Positions 34,531 to 44,387 of a stretch of 64,000 bases of DNA are shown here, in pieces. Below the pieces are notes generated by a model. The model was given only the letters and a program-made list of their open reading frames with translations, did not search any database and was not told where the DNA came from. How positions within the stretch are numbered: the first letter of the stretch is position 1; each line of letters starts with the position of its first letter. The stretch is from positions 26,422,218-26,486,217 of the forward strand of contig NC_134846.1 of the NCBI RefSeq assembly GCF_965363235.1. The letters run 5' to 3'. Position numbers and translations under genes: made by a program. This DNA comes from Mytilus galloprovincialis (taxonomy: Eukaryota; Mollusca; Bivalvia; Mytilida; Mytilidae).

Positions 34531-35788
34531 GGTATATAAGAACTGTCCCAGACTGATCAGAAGGTTGTGGAAGCTATTAAAAGTAATTTGGAGAAGGAGA
34601 AAGATGACAGAGTCATGGTACAAGGCAGAAGGATGTTTTATACCAAAAGAAGAGAACTCCAGGAAAGTTGAACAGTTTAGAACCATCTCCCTATTGAACA
34701 TTGAGGGGAAGATATTCCTGGCAGTTTTAGCAAGGAGAACGACGAGGTACCTGCTTGGCAACGAATATATAGACATCGCAGTCCAGAAAGGAGGCATGCC
34801 TGAAGTATCTGGTTGCATCGAACACACCAGCGTTATTACACAGATTTTAAGAGAAGCAAAGGAGAAGAAAAGTGACTTAGCAGTGTTTTGGCTAGATCTG
34901 GCTAATGCTTATGGGTCCATACCTCACAAACTAGTAGACCTGACATTGGAGAGGTATCATGTTCCACCAACTATCAGAACTATGCTGCGAGAGTATTTTG
35001 ACAAGATTGAAATGAGGTTCACAGCTGGAGACTTCACCACAGCTTGGCAGAGACTTGAAGTTGGAATACTAACGGGGTGTACAATATCAGTAGTCCTGTT
35101 TGCAGCAGCAATGAACTTAATTGTAAAATCAGTAGAAAAACCAAGTAGAGGACCATTATTGTCATCAGGGGTCAGGCAACCACCAGTAAGAGCTTTTATG
35201 GATGATATGACAGTGACAGCAAAAACAGTCATAGAGGGAAGATGGACTTTAGAGGAATTGGAAAGGATGATTAAGTGGGCCAGAATGAAGTTCAAACCAA
35301 GTAAATCTAGAAGTTTGATAGTGAGGAAAGGCAAAGTGCAAGATGAGACATTTGAGTTAGCAGGGGAAAAGATACCAACAGTTGGAGAGAAACCAGTGAA
35401 ATGCCTAGGTAAAAAGTTTGATGCAACACTAGCAGATATGGTAAACATGGGTGAAGTTCAAGTGCAATTGGTAGAATGGCTGACGAAGATAGACAAAAGT
35501 GGGCTCCCAGGAAGATATAAGGCCTGTATATATCAACATGGGGTCTTACCAAGGATACTGTGGCCATTACTAGTTTACGAGTTCCCATTGTTCAAAGTGG
35601 AGGCCTTAGAGAGAAAGATCAGTTCATGCCTAAGAAGATGGTTGGGTGTGCCAAGAAGTTTCAGCAGCATTGGATTGTACAGCACAGGAACAAAGCTACA
35701 ATTACCAATGAAGGCATTGACAGAAGAGTATAAAGTTACAAAGACAAGACAGGTTATGACGTTGAGAGACAGCAAGATGCTAAAGTGA
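34451..35788 (+). pseudogene. Copy B: reverse transcriptase domain
   Basis: 445 codons. VQDVVRKARAGSAPGPNGIS opens the RT. FRTISLLNIEGKIFLAVLAR is motif 2. FWLDLANAYGSIPHKLVDL is motif A (first D as LDLANAYGS, not the usual LDLxKAFD). GILTGCTISVVLFAAAMNL is motif B, and RAFMDDMTVTA is motif C with FMDD replacing YADD. KFKPSKSRSLIVRKG and KPVKCLGKKFD are thumb-entry motifs. The QKGGMPEVSGCIEH signature marks the R2/Hero-like group as I remember it. Both catalytic aspartate sites remain. The frame ends DSKMLK-stop because of a one-base loss relative to copy A. Confidence 0.85.
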
Positions 35789-36784
35789 GAGGAGCCAAAG
35801 TAAAGATCAGGACAGGAAGAAAATGGAAAGCAGAGGAAGCAGTTAAGGAAGCTGAGACCAGACTAAAGCACAGTGTCATCGTTGGTGTAACAGCAGTTGG
35901 TAGACAGGGATTTGGTATGACAACAAAACCAAGGTGGGATACATCAAATGAGAAGGAACGGAGGGAACTGGTGCAACAGGAAATACGACAGATGGAAGAA
36001 GAGAGTAGGAATGTTAAGGCAGTAGGAATGAAACAGCAGGGTAGTTGGTTGAATTGGCAAGGAGCTAGAAGCAGGGCTTTGACCTGGAGCGAGATTTGGA
36101 GTATGGAGGGATACAGATTGAGTTTTCTCCTAAGATCAGTGTATGATGTTTTACCAAGCCCATCAAACCTCTATACCTGGGGGTTGATAGAAGACCCAAC
36201 ATGCACCTTATGCAAAGACAAACCAGCATCCCTACAGCATGTGTTGTCAGCATGTCCAGTCGCACTGAAAGATGGAAGAGATGCAGAAGAACATCACATT
36301 TGTAAATTTTGTGAGGGCTGGAGAAAAGAAAGACAACCAGGCAGAAGGTTTAGGGATACTTGGAACAGCATCAGACTGGCAGATGACAGCAAACATACAT
36401 CAACGCATGAGTTTCCCAGCAGAAATAGCAGCAACATCGCTAAGACCAGATATAGTCATTTGGTCACAGGGAACTAGGCAGGCGGTATTGCTGGAACTAA
36501 CAGTCCCATGGGAAGACAGAATAGAGGAAGCTTATGAAAGAAAGATGGCAAAATACCAGCAGCTAGTAGAGGATTGCAAACAGCGGGGATGGAGGACGTG
36601 GTGTATGGCAATAGAAGTCGGATGCAGGGGCTTTGCAGGACAGTCAATGTGGCGGGCACTTAGGACCTTGGGAGTGGTAGGAGCAGAGAGGAAGAAACTG
36701 ATTACAGAAGTGTGTAGAGTAGCAGAAGTGGCATCACAGTGGATTTGGAGGAAAAGAGACGAAGTGTGGAAAAGTGCAAAGTGA
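35789..36784 (+). pseudogene. Copy B: CCHC knuckle and restriction-like endonuclease
   Basis: Two overlapping frames. The first (35785-36477) carries the CCHC CTLCKDKPASLQHVLSACPV. After the 74-base loss, the second (36272-36784) carries LRPDIVIWSQGTRQAVLLEL followed by TVPWEDR and KMAKYQQLVED. That is the RPD...E-L-T...K-KY pattern of the PD-(D/E)XK restriction-like endonuclease of site-specific LINEs, which cuts the target to prime reverse transcription. The nuclease motifs themselves are whole here, unlike copy A. Confidence 0.85.
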
Positions 36785-37809
36785 TAGAACAATGAACAGT
36801 TATTGTGTAAATAATGGACAGATATAGATATACAGAACAGCATTCAGTTACAGAAGAACAGCAATGACATCAGCTGAGACATCGGAGCCGTGTAGGCCAT
36901 CCGGTTCCAGGTTCAGATTGATCACCTGAGCCGGCTCACCTCTGGAGGTTGTTGTGGAATAGCGCCGAAACAGCCAAGGAAGGAGGACTCCACCTGATGA
37001 TGGAATTGGATCAGCATTCCTTTGATGTTTACAAGGTAATCAATGCAATATTCACTTTTACTACCAACTGATAAATTAAAGCAATCTTTACCATTCAGTG
37101 ATTACAAGCACTTTGATTACCATTCTACGGTTATGCTCCTTTACAAGAGGAAAAATTGAAAAAATTTTCCGTTTCTGTTCTCTTAACTTAAGTTTGTCTC
37201 AACTAAATTTAATGAAATGAGTATATAATGCTTATTACCTCTAAACTCAGTTTAAGTTCAATTTTTGGCAGCTTCACTTTTACAGTTCTCGAGTTATGTC
37301 CCTTAATAACGTTATATGCTAGCGGGGCATCATCTGTGTCCCTTTGAACACATTCCCCATTTATTTTTTTAGAAGTTACTATTAATTAATATTAATTTTA
37401 AACATGACTGTATGACAATTTATATTTTAATACTTTATGATGTATTTAAATGAGTAGTTATTGTTGCAAACTCCAATTAAGATCATTTTTGGAATAAGGG
37501 AAAGGGGAGGTGATAAAATGGGGGTGGGTCAATTTTTCTCATTTCAGATTTCAGAAATTAAAAAGAAAATTTCTTCAAATATTTTTTTTTGAGAGGATTA
37601 ATATTCAACAGCATAGTGAATTACTCAAAAGCAACAACAAAAATTAAGTTCATTCATTCTGTGTCAGAAACCTATGCTGTGTCAACTATTTAATCACAAT
37701 CCAAATTCAGAGCTGTATCCAGCTTGAATGTTGAGTCCATACTTGCCCCAACCGATCAGGGTTCGACCTCTGTGGTCGTATAAAGCTGCGTCCTGCGGAG
37801 CATCTGGTT

Positions 37810-38020
37810 TAAGACTGCAGAAGCAAAGGCAAAGTCTGCTCTACCTTTTGCTTTTATAAAATATTGCATTCTCAATTGTTCTAATAAATCGGGGTTATTG
37901 TTGCAAATATTGCAGAAACATGAGATAAAGTAGTCTCTTGGTATATTACTGCATTCATTTTCGATGCGTTGGGAAATTGTTTTGTTTTCATTAGGCAATT
38001 GTTCACTAATTGTTCAGATT
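37810..38020. other. Unclassified stretch with a short - strand open frame
   Basis: The - strand reads ENECSNIPRDYFISCFCNIC then NNNPDLLEQLRMQYFIKAK over about 60 codons. I do not recognise it and see no splice sites. It may be a coding fossil. Confidence 0.3.
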
Positions 38021-38120
38021 AAGGCCGTACGGTGACCTATAGTTGTTAATTTCTGTGTTATTTTTGTCTCTTGTGAAGAGTTGTCTCATTGGAAATCATA
38101 CCACATCTTTTTTTTTTTAA
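38021..38120 (-). repeat. Short repeat module (reverse of the GATGTGGT module)
   Basis: In reverse it reads AAGATGTGGTATGATTTCC, CAATGAGACAACTC, ATTAACAACTATAGGTCACC and GTACGGCC, equivalent to 46014-46038 plus 47045-47115. Confidence 0.7.
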
Positions 38121-38858
38121 ATATTAAGAAAATGATTTGCTATCATTGAAGAGTCGCTGTCCAAACCGTGTGTATTTCACTTTCATTGTTAATGCAATAA
38201 GACTTCTGAGCTAATTGTAATAAACAAGGTATTAACTCGGTATACAACTTGTGGTAACACGCTCCATTTGTTCATAGTGTGTGGAGAAAATTATCATTTT
38301 TGGAAAGATTAGAACTTGTTCTAAATCTTTACTTAGGCACCAGCCTCCCTAACAACAGGACAGGTTAGCTACTGTTACTAAATGTATTCACACTGAAATA
38401 TAGTTCCCTATGGTTCTCATGTATGTGCACATAATACACATGTTAACTGAAAAAAAACCTGGGTATATTATTGGAGCAGTTCATTCAAGAATGTATGTCA
38501 TTAAGGTGTGTTGATGTGCAGGCTTTTTAAAAAATCATTTTGATTAGGTAACTGGGAATTGATTCAACTAGTATGATTGACAACTGTCATTATCACTAAA
38601 CAATCAAAGACAAGGTGGACCTTTAATTACAATGCCCCACCTCCTAAACTGCCAATCAAAGTGACCACATTACCTATCAACCTCAGTCTTACATAATTAA
38701 CTAGACCACTCAATATACATATAATTCTTAATACACAAGCATTTGACCTCATAATTGAATACACAAATGTGTATATTAGATGTTTGATATTTATAAGGAT
38801 GATAGATTTATTTATTGCCTATTACTTTTGATCTACATTACATACAGTGATTCTGTAA
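38121..38858. other. Non-coding stretch, nothing recognised
   Basis: No shared repeats or exon-like segments seen. Confidence 0.45.
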
Positions 38859-40038
38859 GGCCTAAATTAAAATATTGTTTGTTTGCCCTTTTCCGACCCT
38901 ATGTTTTGAAACAGGGTAGGTAGGTAGGTAAAATATTTTATTTTTTCCCCCAAAAAAATAACTTGGCTCGGTATATTATTTTTCATGGGTAGGCAGGTAG
39001 GTAAAATATTTTATTTTATAGAAACAAAATCTGCATAATGTCATTTTTTTGTCCGTTTGTTTTTGCAAATAAGTTTTCCGCTGGGACTATTAGTTTTGAA
39101 AAAAATATATATAAGAGATCACTTTGTACTGGTAAGATAATGTTCGGGCAGACATAAATTACTAGTAGAAAAAGTCCCTAGAGTGTTACAAATTTCGTGT
39201 GTGCCTTTTTTTCCAATAAAAATGCTATAAGACTTAAAACTCAATTGTCACGTATTTTGCATCACATTTATAAATGATCTGTATGGAAAACTTGGCGATT
39301 TTACTGCCAGATATTCTCCACTTTACAGGGTTTTGTCACTTTTGGTTCATGTCAGATATTAGTCCAAATAATTATGACGTCTGGCAAGGCTATTTTAATT
39401 TTTTTCTGGGACGCCTTCCTAGTCGTAGGAAGGCGTCCCAGAAAGAAAAAAAATAGCCTTGCCAGACGTCATAATTATTTGGACTAGGAAGGCGTCCCAG
39501 AAAAAAAATAAAATAGCCTTGCCAGACGTCATAATTATTTGGACTAGTCAGATATAAATAATTTAGCAGCATCGTTAACATAATCATTCTGATATGCGGA
39601 TCACAAAAGGCCATCCCTACATAGAATACAACGTCCGTTTACAAATTAGTTTGTACACACGTAAATACTTTTGTATCAAACGAACTTTTTTGTAAATGAA
39701 CCCTGCTCTTTAAGTTTAAAGGTACAGAGTAACGTACTTCATATCATGATTTCTGAAAGCGTTCAACATCGATTTCAAACAAATGCTTTGAAACTTCAAA
39801 TGCAAGTGTTCATGTCAAACGCTCAGGTGATACCAAACGGACTGGACTTTATACGTAAAGATAAAACCCGAGGATTCCGGTAAAAAAGTTTTGAGCGGGA
39901 AATACAAATATAAGATTTTTGGTAGAAACGAAAATAAAATAAAATCTTGCTGGTAAATACAAATAAAAGATTTTCAGGCGGAACGAATTGATAGGGTCGG
40001 TCGGTAAAGGGCAAACAAACAATATTTTAATTTAAGCC
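38859..40038. mobile_element. Harbinger-like non-autonomous element A
   Basis: TAA at 38856-38858 and 40039-40041. Inverted ends of about 42 bp: GGCCTAAATTAAAATATTG on the left and GGCTTAAATTAAAATATTG on the right (complement), continuing TTTGTTTGCCCTTT and CCGACC. A 3-bp TAA duplication fits PIF/Harbinger. Subterminal GTAGGTAGGTAGG and GGTCGGTCGG motifs are present. No transposase ORF. A 187-bp MITE is nested in it. Confidence 0.75.
39360..39546. mobile_element. Three-armed 187-bp MITE with 9-bp duplication
   Basis: GTCAGATAT at 39351-39359 and 39547-39555. The element is one about-62-bp arm (TAGTCCAAATAATTATGACG ... GGGACGCCTTCCTA) followed by two inverted copies of it in tandem, nearly identical to each other. 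The first two arms form an almost perfect cruciform with a 4-base loop. The 9-bp duplication and long inverted ends fit Mutator-like transposition. Confidence 0.85.
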
Positions 40039-40041
40039 TAA

Positions 40042-40636
40042 ATTATATCTGAAAGATAAATGATTAATGGATTAACAAGATCTTAAAAAAAATGAAATAT
40101 GAATATAAATATGAATAAATAAAAGGTATTCAAGTAAGGCCTATAATTTACTTGATAAATTTCCAATAATCATCTGTAATTAATCAACAATTAGATTAAT
40201 TTTAGTACACTTTTTTTCATCAGGAATTAACTTGAAACAGTTTAAAAATTTTAAAACTTTTAATTATAACAGACCATTGTTTATTAGTTTATTTCCCATC
40301 AATCATTATGTCTATTTTAGTCATTTGAATTTTTATTAGAAGTGAATATATATTTTTGCAATCAAGAAAGAATCCACATTTCAATAAGATAAGTTTTTTA
40401 ATTGGTTTACCTTGAAAAAGTACATTTTTAATGCCCTGTGTTGAAAAATACTTTAAAAATTGATCAAAAGGCACTCTAAAACTCTAAATCTCCAATGCCA
40501 TATAACCTCTGTTTCAACTTACAAAATGCCCCAAAACAACATTTTTCAATTTTATTTGTTGACACTTTAAAGTTTTAAGCTGTTAGTCCAGATTTTTGTC
40601 TTACAAGGATAGTTGGTAACATTTACTAGAAGAATT
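40042..40636. other. Non-coding stretch, nothing recognised
   Basis: AT-rich. It could be the left part of the repeat shared with 1-291, whose partner would lie before the window start. Confidence 0.4.
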
Positions 40637-40926
40637 TTTGCATTTTTTTGTTTTTTTGAAACATGTTCAGAACTGGCAACATAATTTTGATAAGATATAA
40701 ACTACAGTTTAAATAAAATTGTGCAAATTAAGAGACCCATATTATTTAATTTGAGCTCATTTTATCCTCATACTGGAAAAGCAAATTTCCTTCTAAAGAC
40801 CTGCTGTAAATGCAATTTTCAGCAATAGTGCTTTATTAATGTTCATTTTCCCCCACCATACCTTAATATGAAATAATTCAAACTACTCTTCTAATCTTTC
40901 CATGAGTGATTTCCATCACTTTGATT
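40637..40926. repeat. Dispersed repeat, copy 2 (partner at 1-291)
   Basis: See 1-291. Here the repeat ends at TTTGATT and unrelated sequence (AACTGTCTTATGAGG) follows, which fixes the right boundary of the shared block. Confidence 0.8.
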
Positions 40927-41308
40927 AACTGTCTTATGAGGTGGATATTTGTCGAAATGATTGGGTATAAAATTTTCTTGTTCTAGTGATTGGTTTAGGG
41001 ACTAGGATGGAATTGCAAATTCCAATCATGAGTCCATGGATGACTTTGTAGAACATTATCAGTCTGTTTTTTAGGCGGCGCTCAGTAAGTGAGGGTCATT
41101 GACGATTAAGTTGAACATGAGTGTAACACTACTGACACCCCCTTTTTCTCACTACAGGTGTTGTGGTAAATGTTACATACATAACGGGCCGCACGCCTCT
41201 ATACCATGTGTAGTTTAATTTTGTATTATGTTGTGTGTGGATCCCATAAACTACAGGCGTATTCAACTGTTGGTCTAAACTCTTACTATGTATTGGCTGG
41301 GACTATTA
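40927..41308. other. Non-coding upstream sequence
   Basis: No features recognised apart from being about 1.1 kb upstream of ATP5PD exon 1. Confidence 0.4.
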
Positions 41309-41588
41309 TGAGGGTGAGGACAGGGGGTACCCTTCTCCCTTCTCCCACCCCTCTTCTCCTTTCTCCTACCCCCATTCTCCTTTCTCCCATTAGAATAAAA
41401 CATCTCCTTTTGAGATATTTTTTCTTGAAATATTAGAAATTTTTTTAAAAGGAGAGATATTTTATTTTTTCTCCTTTCTCCAACTTTTTCTCCTTTCTCC
41501 CAGCCTTCCTCTCCTTTCTCCTACCCCCTTTCTTCTTTCTCCCACCCCCTTTCTCCTTTCTCCTACCCCCTTTCTCCCTGTCTCCCTT
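41309..41588. repeat. Polypyrimidine tract of TTTCTCC units
   Basis: Nearly pure pyrimidine on the + strand, built of CTCCTTTCTCC and CCACCCC, broken by an AT segment at 41395-41465. Such mirror-rich homopurine-homopyrimidine DNA can form triplexes. It lies about 0.8-1.0 kb upstream of the ATP5PD start. Confidence 0.8.
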
Positions 41589-41789
41589 GAGGGGGGTTAG
41601 GAGGGGTCCTGATCCCGAAATCCCGGGCTTAAAAACACGATATCCCGAAATCCCGGGCTAAAAAACACGAAATCCCGAGGTCCCGAAATTCGAAAAATAG
41701 AATTCCCGGATCCCGAAAGGGTCAATCCCGAAATCCCGAGCTTAAAAAAACCCGATCCCGGAGTCCCGATAAAGGTCCTATCCCCCCTC
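41589..41789. mobile_element. 201-bp MITE with iterated ATCCCGAAATCCCG
   Basis: Ends GAGGGGGGTTAGGA and, inverted, GAGGGGGGATAGGA. TCCCTT flanks both sides (41583-41588 and 41790-41795), although the site is low-complexity. The interior is about seven iterations of CCCGAAATCCCGGGCT-like motifs. Confidence 0.65.
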
Positions 41790-41795
41790 TCCCTT

Positions 41796-42200
41796 ACCCC
41801 TGTCCTCCCCCTCTATTATACTTATGTAATATAGTCCCAGGTATTGGTATGCACGAGATTTGATATTGGCGTTGAGATACTTTTGTATATTTATTTGGCT
41901 AATACAGATGGCTAATATATTCGCTATTGTCATGTGTGAGGCTCTCCTGCAGGTATGTATAAGTATACATACATTTATTATTTATAACTAAACTTAAAGC
42001 AGAAATCACAAAGCCGGTAAGTAATTTCTGCATAGTAGTACATTTATCTAGATACTAGAAGGGGCCGTTTCCCGATTAAAGAAAATGACCAGCCCTACGA
42101 GTTTTGATACGAAATATTTTTTGGACGAATGAGGAAACACATGCAAATTCTACTTTTCTGCAACCAATAATGTTCGAGAGCATATATATATATATATAAA
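41796..42200 (+). promoter_or_regulatory. ATP5PD: Probable ATP5PD upstream region
   Basis: The 500 bases before exon 1 are largely free of the repeat families. An inverted-CCAAT-free but direct CCAAT (AACCAATAATG at about 42160) and an AT run (42182-42200) occur. The transcription start cannot be placed from sequence, so the promoter call rests on position only. Confidence 0.3.
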
Positions 42201-42205
42201 AAAAA

Positions 42206-42256
42206 GGTACGAATTAGTTAGGTACGAGTTGGAAAAAATCATAAGGTACGAGTTGA
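42206..42256 (+). repeat. Three GGTACGARTT iterons before ATP5PD
   Basis: GGTACGAATTAGTT, GGTACGAGTTGG and GGTACGAGTTGA spaced about 15-23 bases apart, 75-125 bases before the start codon. They could be regulatory or the edge of a small repeat. Confidence 0.55.
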
Positions 42257-42329
42257 CACTGATTTTTGCGAACCTGTGATAAGTCAAACGTTTTGAGAAC
42301 CATTACAATTGTCCTTGAAGTCGGACGAA

Positions 42330-42451
42330 ATGGCATCTAAGAGAATATCAAAAACGGCGATAGATTGGAAGAATCTTGCCACAAAATTGGGCGAAGGTGG
42401 CAAGTCTCAATACAGACACATAAAAGGGACAATAGACGGCTGTTTATCAAG
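42330..42451 (+). CDS. ATP5PD: ATP synthase subunit d, mitochondrial: exon 1
   Basis: The ATG at 42330 opens MASKRISKTAIDWKNLATKL, then GEGGKSQYRHIKGTIDGCLS, and stops two bases into the next codon at the donor AAG-gttttc (42451/42452). The N-terminus matches animal ATP synthase subunit d (compare A-x-R-R-I-x-x-S-x-I-D/N-W). This subunit is part of the peripheral stalk of mitochondrial F1Fo ATP synthase, holding F1 against rotation on the matrix side of the inner membrane. No cleavable presequence is evident, as is usual for this subunit. Phase 2 joins exactly to 62684. Codon use is mixed and unlike the AT-rich surroundings. I am confident of identity; the 5' UTR extent is unknown. Confidence 0.92.
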
Positions 42452-42689
42452 GTTTTCAATATTTAAATAGTGACTTTTTGTTTTTGTTAAACTGATGCTT
42501 TGACTTTGGCTTTGGTCATTTGATTTATCTGTGATAATTTTTTTATTTTTAATAATTTTTGTTGTTTTTATGTGTCAACTTTTGGTGTGATCTGGAATTC
42601 GTTTCTTAGAAGGACCTCGTTGGATAAGTTTCAACTTTTGTATGTCATCCTAGACTAGAGTCAGTAGACTGAGTGACAGGATACACCTA

Positions 42690-43062
42690 CACTGGGGTAA
42701 AGCTGATGACCGTAACTGCATTCACGGTCATCCCAAGATGTCGGATGAAAAATTAGGTCAGTTTCTGTATTGTCTGTTAAAGTGTTTCTATATCATTTTC
42801 TTTACAAATCATACATTGAAATGATGTAAATGTATAAAAGAATCACTCGAAATCACTAATTACTTCTGAGAAATGTGCATGAAACGGGAAATTCGATTTG
42901 AAAAAATCGCCAAGATGACTGTTAATCACAATCGAGATGACCGTAACAGAATCAGCGATTCATAACAAGGCTGACCGTAACTGCTTTTAAGATGACCGTA
43001 ATTTGTAAATGATGACCGTAACTTTTAAAGGATGACCCTCAATTCTAAGAAATATCCATATT
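42690..43062 (+). repeat. Left arm of the 5.6-kb element
   Basis: Begins with a small hairpin (GATGACCGT and ACGGTCATC), a non-iterated middle, then six ATGACCGTAA-like iterations between about 42905 and 43045. Confidence 0.8.
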
Positions 43063-44387
43063 TATGTAACTATCTTTTTGTATCAAATGATTAATCGTGT
43101 TGGTATACACATATTAATATGAAAGTTTTATCCTATAGGTAGAAGAAAATAAGACGTGCTTCAAATGCAAAGATTACCATATGTATCTTTTTTTACAGTA
43201 GAGGGTTCAATTTTTAAAATGAATTTGCCAAAAGACATGCGGTGCACAGCATTCAACTGCTCGACAAAAGATTTTTTTTTGTTTCTGGGATTCCTTTTAA
43301 TGACATATAATAAATACACATTTTTAAAAATGCCAAAAAATTGCATGTACACCCATTGATATTATATCGTCTTTCATTTTGTCGTGCAAATAAAATAACA
43401 GAAATATTTCGAAAATATCATTCGAATAAACTAGTGAAGTAGATCCTTAAAATAGTATTGTACGAAAAGCGTATCACAAGGCGGAACGTTGTCAATTTGT
43501 ATATATACAGAAATGTTATTCATACAGTCAGGATTCTACTTCTTCAAAATTATCTCCCCATTACGCCAGTTCATGCTCACAGTCGTAGAAATGGAAGCCA
43601 TTGTAGGGATGACGCTCTGCCAATTTTGCTCTTGAAAACTGATAAATTTATCCACATAGCACCATTACGATCGATCGTTATATGTCAGTTATATTTTAAA
43701 ATACAAATGTATCTACTAGCTTATGAGCATTAGTTAATGATCTTGTCTGAATTGATTCAACTTATAAATATTGTCTGTTTGGATGTCAGATGGAATTTTT
43801 GAAAATTCTTAAGCATTTAAAAAAATTCTAATTAAATATTTCGTGGAAGGGCAGACTAAACATTTTCAGTGGTTGAAGATTATAAACCCTAGTTATCACA
43901 CACACATTTTCATCATCCAAATTAAAAGGCTGTCGTCAAGTACTTTTAGAAAAAATAGCTATTCGAACACACCTACCGGTACTCTGTTTTTGTGATCCAT
44001 TAGATAGGTATCTCAATTGACCCATATATTTCATCTTTTCGTACTGTCATTTTTTTACGTTATAAAGTCAACCTGTAGCTTTGATATATAATAATGATAG
44101 AATCTGAAGCGAGATGCTATATAAAATACTCTTGCTTTGTACTTTTTAAAGACAAAATATACACCCCAAACATGCCCTAACATAAAAAGGTGCACTCGAT
44201 TTTTCTCTTTTCGATACAATCGTTACCTGTTTTGGGGAATTTTTTCTTGATTCACATAATGGAAGGGCAGACACGAAAAATTTCTGAACTAAAAGATTGA
44301 TATGTTCTCCGTCCGTGATAAAAAGAAATCGGAGGTTATGCATTTTCTACATCCAACTTATAGATACTATATATAAAAAATTCGTAA
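43063..44387. other. Interior of the 5.6-kb element, nothing coding
   Basis: AT-rich. The longest open stretches (about 90 codons near 43458) are unconvincing. No homology recognised. Confidence 0.45.

Larger units (their letters stand above)
33239..37040 (+). mobile_element. RLE-type LINE (R2/Hero-like), longer copy B
   Basis: Carries N-terminal finger, RT, CCHC and restriction-like endonuclease in one intended reading direction, then a short 3' UTR ending TTTACAAGGTAAT. Copies A and B together lie between CAATG duplicates at 31864-31868 and 37041-37045 within a CGACC element. An uninterrupted relative of the target (5174-5196) supports these limits. Three frame disruptions make it non-autonomous as it stands: near 34455, near 35770, and a 74-base loss near 36277. 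Confidence 0.9.
31325..37809 (+). mobile_element. CGACC-family element split by the RLE LINE
   Basis: Left part 31325-31868: TATACGACC directly abutting GGTCGTATA, GTC-rich head, body. Right part 37041-37809: the body resumes (AATATTCACTTTTACTACC, compare 5186-5206) and runs to CTGTGGTCGTATAAAGC and CATCTGGTT. At about 37325-37358 it carries a GCCCC-family-like end (GGGGCATC...TTTGAACACATTCC) before the TTACTATTAA body begins, so the copy is a mosaic. Confidence 0.8.

Noticed and set aside
34957-35448. 163-codon - strand open frame
   Set aside because: It is antisense to the RT of the RLE LINE. The + strand carries all RT motifs.
31869-37040. LTR-type element, because an about 1.3-kb segment occurs at both ends in direct orientation
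   Set aside because: The repeated segment is the coding 3' part of an RLE LINE with CCHC and nuclease, lacks TG...CA ends, and there is no protease or integrase; tandem LINE copies explain it.
43458-43733. 91-codon + strand open frame
   Set aside because: No homology, no splice context, and it lies in the AT-rich interior of a non-autonomous element.
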